Of a stretch of 64,000 nt of DNA, positions 10,592-19,926 are shown piece after piece. Both the position numbers and the translations under genes were made by a program. Below the pieces are notes generated by a model. The model saw only the letters and a list, made by a program, of their open reading frames with translations. It was not told the DNA's origin and made no database searches. Numbering within the stretch: the stretch's first letter is position 1; each line of letters opens with the position of its first letter. The stretch is taken from the NCBI GenBank assembly GCA_027083925.1, contig JALWMK010000122.1, positions 1-64,000 on the forward strand, given 5' to 3'. This DNA comes from Sedimenticola sp. Lineage in GTDB: Bacteria > Pseudomonadota > Gammaproteobacteria > Chromatiales > Chromatiaceae.

Positions 10592-11399
10592 TGCGGGTGG
10601 CAGACATCACGGTGCCCGGTTCTGCAGTCATGCCAGCTATGGCATGGGCATCCCAGATGCGCAGATTGGCGTTCTCATAGCGGGTGAAGGCCACCGGCCA
10701 GGGATTGAAGGCGCGCACTTGGCGTTCAATTTCCGCGGCGGGCCTGCTCCAGTCGATTTGCGCTTCTGTTTTTTCCAGCTTGGCAGCATAGGTGGCTGCC
10801 GCATCATCTTGCGCAACCGGCTGCAAAGAGCCATCGGCAATTCCCGGCAGCGCCTCCAGCAGCGCCGTCGCCCCCAGCAGGGAAAGCCGGTCATGCAGGC
10901 TGCCGCCTGTCTCATCGGCTGCGAGCATGATGCGCCTGGTCAGATAAACCGCGCCGGTATCCAGTCCCTTGTCCATGCGCATGATGCTGACACCGCTTTC
11001 GGCATCGCCTGCCTGTATGGCTCGCTGTATGGGAGCGGCGCCACGCCAGCGGGGAAGAATTGAGGCATGGATGTTCACGCAGCCAAGGCGCGGAATAGTC
11101 AGCACGGACTCCGGCAAAAGCAAGCCGTAGGCCACCACCACCATCAGATCCGGCGCCAGGGCGCACAAAGCTTCGATTTCTTCAGCTGTCTTCAGGCTTG
11201 CCGGCTGGCGGATCGGCACTCCCGCCTCCAGCGCCCGGGTTTTTACCGGCCCGGGCAACAGTTTCCGGCCACGTCCCGAAGGACGATCCGGCTGGGTGTA
11301 TACGGCGGCCAGCTGATGCTCGGATTCCAGCAGCTGCTGCAGCGGCGGCACGGAAAAATCCGGTGTCCCGGCAAAGACGATGCGCAGGGGGTCAGGCAT
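10464..11399 (-). CDS. fmt: Methionyl-tRNA formyltransferase
   Basis: [44 protein letters not shown]...; hydroxymethyl/formyltransferase signature INIHASILPRWRGAAPIQRAI. Confidence 0.97.
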   Translation of the reverse strand: MPDPLRIVFAGTPDFSVPPLQQLLESEHQLAAVYTQPDRPSGRGRKLLPGPVKTRALEAGVPIRQPASLKTAEEIEALCALAPDLMVVVAYGLLLPESVLTIPRLGCVNIHASILPRWRGAAPIQRAIQAGDAESGVSIMRMDKGLDTGAVYLTRRIMLAADETGGSLHDRLSLLGATALLEALPGIADGSLQPVAQDDAAATYAAKLEKTEAQIDWSRPAAEIERQVRAFNPWPVAFTRYENANLRIWDAHAIAGMTAEPGTVMSATRNGVDVSSGSGLLRITRLQMPGKRAMEARDFINSQNIQGILLG

Positions 11400-11935
11400 C
11401 AGATGATTTTCTGCGCAGGTTTCTTGGCCGCGCCGGTTCCCATCCTGGCTTCTTTTTCCAGTTTTTTGCGAATGCGCTCACGCTTCAGCCTGGAAAGGTA
11501 GTCCACGAACAGCTTGCCATGCAGATGGTCGATTTCGTGCTGCACACAAACCGCCAGCAGACCATCCAGATCACGGACAAATTCTTTCCCGTCCCGATCC
11601 AGAGCCTTCATCTTGATCTTTTCCGCCCGTTTAACCTTGTCGAAATAGCCAGGAACCGACAGGCAACCTTCTTCCATCTCTTCTTCGCCCGAAGCTTCGA
11701 GAATTTCCGGGTTGATCAGCACCAGAGGCTGGTCACGCTCTTCGGAAATATCGATCACCACCACCTGACGCGCCACACCCACCTGGGTGGCCGCCAGGCC
11801 GATGCCCGGTGCCTCATACATGGTTTCCAGCAGGTCATCCACCAGCTTCTGCACCGATTTATCCACCGTATCGACCAGTTTTGCGCTATTTCTGAGACGC
11901 GCATCAGGAAATTTAAGAATATCCAGTATCGCCAT
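11399..11935 (-). CDS. def: Peptide deformylase
   Basis: [37 protein letters not shown] motifs. Confidence 0.97.
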   Translation of the reverse strand: MAILDILKFPDARLRNSAKLVDTVDKSVQKLVDDLLETMYEAPGIGLAATQVGVARQVVVIDISEERDQPLVLINPEILEASGEEEMEEGCLSVPGYFDKVKRAEKIKMKALDRDGKEFVRDLDGLLAVCVQHEIDHLHGKLFVDYLSRLKRERIRKKLEKEARMGTGAAKKPAQKII

Positions 11936-12052
11936 GATTACAAATAAGTTCTATAGTAAGTAGAGGAACTGTCGCCAATTATCGGCCTGGTATTTGAAGA
12001 TCATTCTGCACAATCTGCAAATATTTTTCAGGATTGGCATACAGAGTAACCG

Positions 12053-12072
12053 CCTGAATCCACGGATTCAGG
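12053..12072. repeat. Short palindromic repeat, copy B (CCTGAATC-CACG-GATTCAGG)
   Basis: Perfect 8-bp stem, 4-nt loop; same family as 1133, 36755, 47029 and 47672. Confidence 0.75.
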
Positions 12073-12417
12073 AGAGGAGGCAAGGTCACGGTAACGTCCC
12101 AGGCCGAAGCGCCTGTCATGTTGAGTCCTGTAATGAGCATGCCGGGAATATTATGGCATAAACATGAAGCAAGCATTTGACGATAGTGATGTTTATCGTG
12201 AAGAATGGCATGAACTGCCGCACAAACGTAAAGGGGGCTCCAGAGATTTAAGCCGGAACAGGGGTGATTATGGTTTAGAATGGCCAGGCGCAAAATGCAA
12301 GCCGGAAACGGTAACCCTGAAGTTTGCACAAGCGCAGCCAGACAAGCCCAAATACAAGAAACCTGTTCATGACTTGCTCGACAGCTCTACAGGCAACAAA
12401 CCAACAAGGGAAGCCCA

Positions 12418-13542
12418 ATGAAGAGAATCAGCCGTTTTTTTCTTACCGCAATAGTGATTGCCGGCATCAGCGGTATCAGTCTGGCAGCAGACGATCTCGT
12501 TAATCCGAAACACCCTGATCGTTATGTGGTGCAAAAAGGCGATACATTATGGGATATATCCGCCAGATTCCTGCGCAAACCCTGGTTGTGGCCTGAAATA
12601 TGGCAGGTCAACCCGCAGATCCGGAATCCGCATCTGATCTACCCTGGCGATGAGCTGGAACTGGTTTACATCGACGGAAAGCCTCGCCTGCGGGTCGCTC
12701 GCAAGGGTCCTCTCAAACTGTCTCCAGGCATTCGTTCCCACCCGTTGGGAAGGGCTATTCCCGCCGTACCCATTGACGCTATCGCCCCCTTCCTCACCCG
12801 GCCATTGGTAGTGGAGAAAAACGCCCTGGAGCACAAACCCTATCTGGTAGCCTTTGCAGATGAGCATATCGTCGCTGGCGCCGGGCAGCGCATTTATGTG
12901 CGCGACATCCCCACCTGGGAAAACAAGAAATTTGATATTTTGCGCGCTGGCCCTGCCTATAAAGATGGCAACACCGGTGAAATACTCGGTTATGAAGCAC
13001 TGCTGACCGGCATTGGCACCCTGCAACGCATTGGCGACCCAGCCACCGTTTACATCGATGCCACCAAGACAGAAGTTCTGCTTGGCGACCGTGTCATACC
13101 CGCCGAGCCTGAAGCCCTGGCCACGGATTTTTACCCCCATGCTCCCAAGCAGGAAGTACAAGGCAACATCATTGCCATGCTCAACGGCTTCAGCCAGATC
13201 GGCCAGTATGACATTGTAGTGCTGGATCGCGGCCTTGCCGATGGCGTGGATACAGGCACCGTACTGCAGGTAAACAATCGCGGGGAAACCGTTCCCGATC
13301 ACGTCGCCAGGGACGCCCGCAATCTGATTCCCGATGTTGCTGAATACATCGATGACCGCTTGCTGACCCATACTATAAGCGATGAGAAGTGGGCGAAGAA
13401 ATCGCGCTGGGAAACTGTTACCCTGCCCGACGAAGCCGCTGGTCTGCTGATGGTGTTCCGCAGCTTTGAGCGCGTCAGCTTTGGCATCATCATGCACGCA
13501 CAACGCGCCATGCATGTGCAGGATCGAATCGTCAATCCCTGA
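12418..13542 (+). CDS. LysM peptidoglycan-binding domain-containing protein
   Basis: Signal peptide then LysM domain (DRYVVQKGDTLWDISARFLRKPWLWPEIWQVNPQIRNPHLIYPGDELEL); upstream of dprA. Confidence 0.9.
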   Translation: MKRISRFFLTAIVIAGISGISLAADDLVNPKHPDRYVVQKGDTLWDISARFLRKPWLWPEIWQVNPQIRNPHLIYPGDELELVYIDGKPRLRVARKGPLKLSPGIRSHPLGRAIPAVPIDAIAPFLTRPLVVEKNALEHKPYLVAFADEHIVAGAGQRIYVRDIPTWENKKFDILRAGPAYKDGNTGEILGYEALLTGIGTLQRIGDPATVYIDATKTEVLLGDRVIPAEPEALATDFYPHAPKQEVQGNIIAMLNGFSQIGQYDIVVLDRGLADGVDTGTVLQVNNRGETVPDHVARDARNLIPDVAEYIDDRLLTHTISDEKWAKKSRWETVTLPDEAAGLLMVFRSFERVSFGIIMHAQRAMHVQDRIVNP

Positions 13543-14656
13543 TTTACCCGAAGCGGAGCTGCGCAACTGGCTGGCGTTAATCCGCCTGCCAGGCGTTGGC
13601 CCCGCGACACTCAACCCCTTGTTGCACAGTGGCCTTTCCCCGGAGCAGCTGCTGCGGCAACCACCACCGCAGCTCAGTGAGCGCGTACGCGCAAGCCTGC
13701 GCAAGCCGCCCTGGAAACTGGTGGATGAAGATTTGCACTGGATGGAAGCCCCGGCCCATCATTTTCTGCCCTGCACCTCTCCCGGCTACCCAGAACCCCT
13801 GGCACGCCTGCCCAATGCCCCCTTGGGGCTGTTTATTCTCGGGCAGCCCCAAAGCCTGCACTCGCCACAGATCGCCATGGTGGGCAGCCGCAACCCCAGC
13901 CGCGGCGGAGAGCAGACCGCACAGGAATTCGCCTGCCATTTCGCCCGCAGCGGCATCGCCGTCACCAGCGGGCTGGCCATGGGCATCGATACCGCCAGTC
14001 ACCGCGGCGCCCTGCAAGGCGGCGGCCCCACCCTGGCAGTAATGGCTACCGGCCTGGATCGGGTCTACCCCGCCAGCAACCGGGATCTGGCCCATGAAAT
14101 TGCCGACAACGGAGCACTGGTATCTGAATTCCCCCCCGGCACCAGCCCCAAGCGCGGACATTTCCCCCGTCGCAACCGCATTATCAGCGGCCTGTCTCTG
14201 GGGGTGCTGGTGGTCGAGGCCGCACTGAAAAGCGGTTCCCTGATCACCGCCCGACTGGCCGGCGAGCAGTCACGGGAAGTCTTCGCCATTCCCGGCTCTA
14301 TCCACAACCCCCTGGCCAGAGGCTGCCACCAACTGATTCGTGAAGGCGCAAAACTGGTGGAAACAGCCGCTGACGTGCTGGAAGAGCTGGCTCCGAAGCT
14401 GCACCAGTTCATTCTGGCGCCAGAAGCAGACAACGGCGAAAATGCCGCCATGGACCAACCCCTGCCGGACCAGGAACATCAGCAGCTTTTGGACGCCATG
14501 GGATACGACCCGGCTTCCACAGATCTCCTGGTGGAAAGAACCGGCATGGCTCCCGAAGCCGTCTCCTCCATGTTATTATTGTTGGAGATGGAAGGCCGTA
14601 TTTCATCTGAACCAGGTGGCTTGTTTATCCGGACAGATACCGACGCCGCCACCTGA
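13514..14656 (+). CDS. dprA: DNA-processing protein DprA (Smf)
   Basis: Rossmann core VGSRNPSRGGEQTAQEFACHFARSGIAVTSGLAMGIDTASHRGAL...GTSPKRGHFPRRNRIISGLS. Start uncertain (ORF track 13466). Confidence 0.93.
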   Translation: MCRIESSIPDLPEAELRNWLALIRLPGVGPATLNPLLHSGLSPEQLLRQPPPQLSERVRASLRKPPWKLVDEDLHWMEAPAHHFLPCTSPGYPEPLARLPNAPLGLFILGQPQSLHSPQIAMVGSRNPSRGGEQTAQEFACHFARSGIAVTSGLAMGIDTASHRGALQGGGPTLAVMATGLDRVYPASNRDLAHEIADNGALVSEFPPGTSPKRGHFPRRNRIISGLSLGVLVVEAALKSGSLITARLAGEQSREVFAIPGSIHNPLARGCHQLIREGAKLVETAADVLEELAPKLHQFILAPEADNGENAAMDQPLPDQEHQQLLDAMGYDPASTDLLVERTGMAPEAVSSMLLLLEMEGRISSEPGGLFIRTDTDAAT

Positions 14657-14691
14657 AGCTCTCTCACCAGCCAACTCCGGGGCCAAAACCT

Positions 14692-15168
14692 GTGAACGAA
14701 AATCTTATCGATGTTCTTATTTTCATTTACGAAAACTATATGGATGCAGAGACCCAGCCCCAGGATCAAACCCTTCTGGAAGAAGAACTGTCCAAGGCCG
14801 GTTTTGAAAAAGATGAAATCAGGAAAGCCTTCGACTGGCTGGACGAGCTGGCATGGCGGCAGGGCGCCATTACCGATGCCGCCTCCAGCACCCGCCAGTC
14901 TTCGCGCATCTTTACCTCCTCGGAACAGCAGCGTATTGACCTGGAAACCCGTGGCATGCTGCTGTACCTGGAACAATCCGGCATTCTCGATCCCGTCAGC
15001 CGGGAACTGGTGATCGAACGGGCCATGGCTCTGGACACCCCGGAGCTGGAAGCCGATGATGTAAAATGGATCGTACTGCTGGTGCTGCTCAACCAGCCCG
15101 GGCAGGAAAGCGCCTTTGCCCTGATGGAAGAGCTGATCTACAACGGCAACCCGGAAGTACTGCATTGA
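14692..15168 (+). CDS. smg: DUF494 family protein Smg
   Basis: 158 aa, NENLIDVLIFIYENYMDAETQPQ...; GTG start; dprA-smg-topA order. Confidence 0.9.
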   Translation: MNENLIDVLIFIYENYMDAETQPQDQTLLEEELSKAGFEKDEIRKAFDWLDELAWRQGAITDAASSTRQSSRIFTSSEQQRIDLETRGMLLYLEQSGILDPVSRELVIERAMALDTPELEADDVKWIVLLVLLNQPGQESAFALMEELIYNGNPEVLH

Positions 15169-15417
15169 ATCTGGCAGCGCATTGAAAAAAACCGCCCCAG
15201 GCGCGCCTCAGCGGGAGAATCAGGGGAAACAGCCTATAATTAACCGGTTTTCAATAACTTAGCACGCATCGATAGTGGCGATACTCCCATCTGTCGCATA
15301 CCGGCCGCCAATAACAGCTGCTTTTTAGCAGCCTGCCAGTCTTGACAGGGCATACCTGCTGACGCATACAATCTACCGCCACGCCCGCAAGCCGCGGGCG
15401 TTTACCTATGGAACACT

Positions 15418-17721
15418 ATGAATCTGGTAATCGTTGAATCTCCGGCCAAGGCCAAGACAATCAAGAAATATCTGGGCAAGGACTTTGAGGTGCTTGCCTC
15501 CTATGGTCATGTGCGCGACCTGGTTCCCAAGGAGGGAGCCGTAGACCCCGAGCATGATTTCCAGATGAAATACCAGCCCATCGAGCGTAACGACAAACAC
15601 GTCAAGGCAATCTCCAGCAAGCTGAAAAACACCGATGCACTGTACCTGGCGACTGACCCGGATCGCGAAGGCGAGGCCATTTCCTGGCACCTGTACGAAC
15701 TGCTGAAGAACCGCAAATATCTCAAGGGCAAGCCGGTGTACCGGGTGGTGTTCAACGAAATCACCAAAAAGGCCGTGCAGGAAGCCATCGCCCATCCCCG
15801 TGAGCTGTCCATGGATCTGGTCAACGCCCAGCAGGCACGCCGCGCCCTGGATTATCTGGTGGGCTTCAACCTTTCTCCGCTGCTGTGGAAGAAGATCCGC
15901 CGCGGCCTGTCCGCTGGCCGGGTGCAAAGCCCCGCTCTGCGCATGATCGTTGAACGGGAAGAGGAAATCGAGGCGTTCAAGACCAGGGAATACTGGACCG
16001 TGGAAGCCGACCTGAACAAGCAGGGCGCCGCATTCAAGGCCAGGCTCACCCAATATGGTGGCGAGAAAGTGGAGCAATTCACCATCACCGAAGAAAAGCA
16101 GGCAAGAGAGACTGAAAAAACCCTGCTGGAAAAAGCCGGTGGCAAGCTGGATGTGGTCAAGGTCACCAAGAAGCAGCGCCGACGCAACCCCGCAGCCCCG
16201 TTTACCACCTCCACTTTGCAACAGGAAGCTGCCCGCAAGCTGGGCTTCACCACCAACCGTACCATGCGCGTGGCCCAGCAGCTGTATGAAGGCATGGATA
16301 TCGGCAATGGCGCTGTGGGTCTGATCACCTACATGCGTACCGACTCCGTGACCCTGGCCAACGAGGCTGTGGAAGAGATCCGCAGCTATATTGCAGACAA
16401 GTACGGCAAGAACCAGGTGCCGGAGCAGCCACGGGTGTTCAAGACCAAATCCAAGAACGCCCAGGAAGCACATGAAGCGATTCGACCCACCTCCATACTC
16501 TATCATCCGCAAGCAATTGCCGGACATCTGAGTAAGGAACAGGCGAAGCTCTATGAACTGATCTGGAAACGCACCCTGGCCAGCCAGATGGTGCATGCCA
16601 CTTTGCACACTGTGGCGGCGGATCTGGCAGCAGGCGCAGGCAACATCTTTCGCGCCAACGGCTCCACCATTGTCAATGCGGGCTTCATGGCGGTGTACCA
16701 GGAAGGCCAGGACGACAAGAAAACCAAAGACAGCGATGAAAAGATGCTGCCGCCCCTGAAAGAAGGTGAGCAGGTGGATCTGCTGGCCATCCGTCCCGAG
16801 CAGCATTTTACCGAGCCGCCCCCGCGCTACAGTGAAGCCAGCCTGGTAAAGGCTCTGGAAGAGCACGGCATCGGGCGGCCTTCCACTTACGCCAGCATCA
16901 TCTCCACCCTGCAGGATCGTGAATATGTGGAGCTGGAGAAAAAGCGCTTCTATCCCACGGACGTGGGGCGGGTGGTCAACAAATTCCTCACCAACTACTT
17001 CACCCAGTATGTGGACTACGACTTCACTGCCAAGCTGGAAGACGAACTGGACGCAGTCTCCCGGGGAGAGGAGGAATGGATTCCGCTACTGGAAAAATTC
17101 TGGAATCCGTTCAAGGAGCGTATCGACCACACCCAGGAAAATGTGCAGCGCTCCGACGTTACCCAGGAGAAGATGGACGAGAAATGCCCCAAGTGCGACA
17201 GCCCATTGTCCATCCGCCTGGGCCGCCACGGACGCTTCATCGGCTGCACCAATTATCCCGAGTGTGACTACACCCGCGACCTCAATGCCGACAAGGCCGA
17301 AGCGGAGTCGCCCCAGGAAGTGGGCCGGGACTGCCCGGAATGCGGCTCGCCCCTGATCTTCAAGCGCGGTCGCTACGGCAAATTCATCGGCTGCTCCGGC
17401 TACCCCAAGTGCCGCTACATCGAGCCTCTGGAAAAGCCCAAAGATACCGGCGTACCTTGCCCCAAATGCAACAAAGGCACCCTCATGCAGCGCAAATCCC
17501 GGCGGGGCAAGATCTTCTATTCCTGCTCCACCTACCCAAAATGCGACTATGCCATCTGGAACGAGCCCGTAAGCGAACCCTGCCCCCAGTGCGGCTGGCC
17601 GGTGCTGACCATCAAGACGACCAAGCGCCGGGGTACGGAGAAAGTCTGTCCCCAGCCGGATTGTTCCTTCGCCGAGCCTTACGAGGACAAGGAGGCCGCT
17701 GAAGAGGCCACGGCGGACTGA
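15418..17721 (+). CDS. topA: DNA topoisomerase I
   Basis: Toprim MNLVIVESPAKAKTIKKYLG, catalytic YMRTDSVTLA, four C-terminal Cys4 zinc-ribbon-like repeats. Confidence 0.97.
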   Translation: MNLVIVESPAKAKTIKKYLGKDFEVLASYGHVRDLVPKEGAVDPEHDFQMKYQPIERNDKHVKAISSKLKNTDALYLATDPDREGEAISWHLYELLKNRKYLKGKPVYRVVFNEITKKAVQEAIAHPRELSMDLVNAQQARRALDYLVGFNLSPLLWKKIRRGLSAGRVQSPALRMIVEREEEIEAFKTREYWTVEADLNKQGAAFKARLTQYGGEKVEQFTITEEKQARETEKTLLEKAGGKLDVVKVTKKQRRRNPAAPFTTSTLQQEAARKLGFTTNRTMRVAQQLYEGMDIGNGAVGLITYMRTDSVTLANEAVEEIRSYIADKYGKNQVPEQPRVFKTKSKNAQEAHEAIRPTSILYHPQAIAGHLSKEQAKLYELIWKRTLASQMVHATLHTVAADLAAGAGNIFRANGSTIVNAGFMAVYQEGQDDKKTKDSDEKMLPPLKEGEQVDLLAIRPEQHFTEPPPRYSEASLVKALEEHGIGRPSTYASIISTLQDREYVELEKKRFYPTDVGRVVNKFLTNYFTQYVDYDFTAKLEDELDAVSRGEEEWIPLLEKFWNPFKERIDHTQENVQRSDVTQEKMDEKCPKCDSPLSIRLGRHGRFIGCTNYPECDYTRDLNADKAEAESPQEVGRDCPECGSPLIFKRGRYGKFIGCSGYPKCRYIEPLEKPKDTGVPCPKCNKGTLMQRKSRRGKIFYSCSTYPKCDYAIWNEPVSEPCPQCGWPVLTIKTTKRRGTEKVCPQPDCSFAEPYEDKEAAEEATAD

Positions 17722-18275
17722 TGTGCAGCCCCTTTCAGCTACGCTTGGCGGCCGAAACCCTGCGCAAGGGAGGCATCCTCGCCTGGCCGACTGAAGCCGT
17801 CTACGGCATCGGCTGCGACCCGCTCAATCCTCATGCGGTACAGCGCCTGCTGGCGCTGAAGCAGCGTCCCCTATCCAAGGGGCTGATCCTCGTTACCGCC
17901 AACCTCGATCAACTGCTGCCCTTCATCGAACCGCCACCGGAAGCGCAAATGCAAACCGTGCTGGACAGCTGGCCCGGCCCTCATACCTGGCTGCTGCCTG
18001 CATCAGCACAGACGCCTGCCTGGATCACCGGCGACACCGGCATGGTGGCGGTACGGGTCACGGCACACCCCGTCGCACGCAACCTGTGTCTGGCCTTTGG
18101 CGGCGCCCTCACCTCCACCAGCGCCAACCGTAGCGCCCGCCCCCCCGCCAGAAACGCCCTGGAGGCACGCCTGCGCTGCCCGGGAACGGATACCATCCTG
18201 CACGGCCCCACGGGAGGACAGCGCAACCCCACTCCCATCAGAAATGCCCTCAGCGGCGAAGTATTACGCCCTTGA
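17721..18275 (+). CDS. tsaC: L-threonylcarbamoyladenylate synthase (TsaC/YrdC/Sua5 family)
   Basis: GGILAWPTEAVYGIGCDPLNPHAVQRLLALKQRPLSKGLILV; C-terminal TSTSANRSARPPA. Confidence 0.93.
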   Translation: MCSPFQLRLAAETLRKGGILAWPTEAVYGIGCDPLNPHAVQRLLALKQRPLSKGLILVTANLDQLLPFIEPPPEAQMQTVLDSWPGPHTWLLPASAQTPAWITGDTGMVAVRVTAHPVARNLCLAFGGALTSTSANRSARPPARNALEARLRCPGTDTILHGPTGGQRNPTPIRNALSGEVLRP

Positions 18276-18375
18276 CCGGCATCCCGGACATTCGGGTTGC
18301 GAAGAATCACCTCCCGCGGCTGGCTTTTGTTTGTATGGGAGAGCCTCCCCTCTGTCAGGACAAGCGCTGTCGGGG

Positions 18376-19275
18376 TTATTTGCTGGCGATGTCTTCCAGT
18401 TTCTTTGCTGCAACCAACTGTCCGTCCAGGGCCGCATCGGACGCGGAACGACCGTAAGCAACGCTGACCAACTGACTGTAGTACACCACGGGGATGTTGA
18501 ACTTGGTTCCGAAGCGCTCGTTGATCTGGTCCTGATAGATCTCCACGTTTGCCTGACACAGGGGGCAGGGGGTGGCGATCATGTCGGCTTCGTTGTCGTA
18601 GGCAGCTTCGATGATGCCCTTGATCATTTCCTGGGATTTTTCCGGTTCGGAAAAGGCCAGGGCGCCGCCGCAGCACTGTACCTTTTTTTCATAGGTAGTA
18701 CAGGCATCAGCCCCCAGGGATTCCACCAGGTTGTCCAGGTACATGGGGTTCTCGAAGGACTCCCCGGCGATGCCGAAGGGGCGGTTGGTCTGGCAGCCCA
18801 CATAACCGGCAATCTTGATGCCTTCCAGAGGTTTTTTCACCCCTGCCCTGATCTGCTCCAGGCCGATGTCCTCGATGATGACCTCCGCCATGTGCTTGAT
18901 GGGGGTGTTATTCTGCAGTTTCAAACCGGCTTCCGCCAGCGCCTGGTTGGCCTCGGCGAACATGGACTCGTCTTCCTTCAGGCGCTCGGCGGCTTCCTTG
19001 GTCGCCAGCCAGCAGGCGGCGCAGGTGGCCACGATTTCCTGGTTTTTGTTGTGTTCTTCCGACAGGGCGATATTGCGCGCCGACAGGGTCAGACGCGGTA
19101 GTTCTGAGCCACTGGCGTAACCGATGGAAGCAGAACAGCAGTTCCAGTCCGGGATTTCGTTGAGCTGAATATCCAGCTCTTCGCACATGGTGTCCACGGA
19201 TTTCATCAGGTTGGATGAGGATGCGCCTTTCTGGGAGGAGCATCCCGGGTAGTAGGAATATTCTCTTTTAGCCAT
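18376..19275 (-). CDS. HdrB-like heterodisulfide reductase subunit
   Basis: Two CCG-type cysteine-rich domains (YYPGCSSQKG...DWNCCSAS...CAACW; VQCCGGALAF...CPLCQ); last gene of the qmoAB-hdrCB cluster. Confidence 0.9.
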   Translation of the reverse strand: MAKREYSYYPGCSSQKGASSSNLMKSVDTMCEELDIQLNEIPDWNCCSASIGYASGSELPRLTLSARNIALSEEHNKNQEIVATCAACWLATKEAAERLKEDESMFAEANQALAEAGLKLQNNTPIKHMAEVIIEDIGLEQIRAGVKKPLEGIKIAGYVGCQTNRPFGIAGESFENPMYLDNLVESLGADACTTYEKKVQCCGGALAFSEPEKSQEMIKGIIEAAYDNEADMIATPCPLCQANVEIYQDQINERFGTKFNIPVVYYSQLVSVAYGRSASDAALDGQLVAAKKLEDIASK

Positions 19276-19290
19276 CTTGGGATGCCTCCG

Positions 19291-19914
19291 TTAGTCGAAT
19301 TTCTTCATGCGCGCATCTTCAATTTCCTGCGCCTTCTGGATCATTTTCTGTACGCCACCGATGTCCTTCACGCCATGGCCACCGAAGAATTCGCTGGCAG
19401 CCATACGCTTGGCTTTCATCATTTTCATGCCCAGATCCTTGTTGCGCAGGCTTTCCTTGATGCCGGCCCCGAAGCCGTCCTTGAAGTACAGGGACAGGCC
19501 CAGTTTGAGTTCATTGACCCGGCCTTTCTTCATCATGTTGTTCCAGAAGATTTCCGCGAACTTGGCCGTGGGCTGATTCTGGGGAACCAGACCCAGCTTC
19601 TTGGCGTAGGTTGCCAGGCCGTGCATGATATGGGTAATGGGCAGCTGCCGAGGACAGCGTACTACGCAGTTGTAGCAGGAAGTACACATCCACATGGAAT
19701 CGGATGCCAGCACCTCATCACGCTTGCCGGCGCGGATCATCATGAAGATTTCCTGTGGAGGATGCGCCCAGTGCTTGCCCAGAGGGCAGGAGCCGGAGCA
19801 CACGCCGCACTGCATGCACATCTTCACCCATTCGCCTTCTTCGACGTTGGCTTCCACTTCGCTGAGGAAGCTGTTGCGATATTGCTCAATCGTTGCTTTG
19901 TTTGTTTCACTCAT
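19291..19914 (-). CDS. HdrC-like 4Fe-4S heterodisulfide reductase subunit
   Basis: Two Cys clusters (CMQCGVCSGSCP, CTSCYNCVVRCP); no haem-b membrane domain; directly upstream of hdrB. Confidence 0.9.
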   Translation of the reverse strand: MSETNKATIEQYRNSFLSEVEANVEEGEWVKMCMQCGVCSGSCPLGKHWAHPPQEIFMMIRAGKRDEVLASDSMWMCTSCYNCVVRCPRQLPITHIMHGLATYAKKLGLVPQNQPTAKFAEIFWNNMMKKGRVNELKLGLSLYFKDGFGAGIKESLRNKDLGMKMMKAKRMAASEFFGGHGVKDIGGVQKMIQKAQEIEDARMKKFD

Positions 19915-19926
19915 CGCCTGTCTCCG

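Noticed and set aside
12164-12421. 85-aa plus ORF and 116-aa minus ORF (11979-12329) between def and the LysM gene
   Set aside because: Overlapping opposite frames in an intergenic region containing a palindromic repeat; neither is convincing.
15406-16866. 486-aa minus-strand ORF opposite topA
   Set aside because: Mirror-frame artefact of topA, which has full family motifs.
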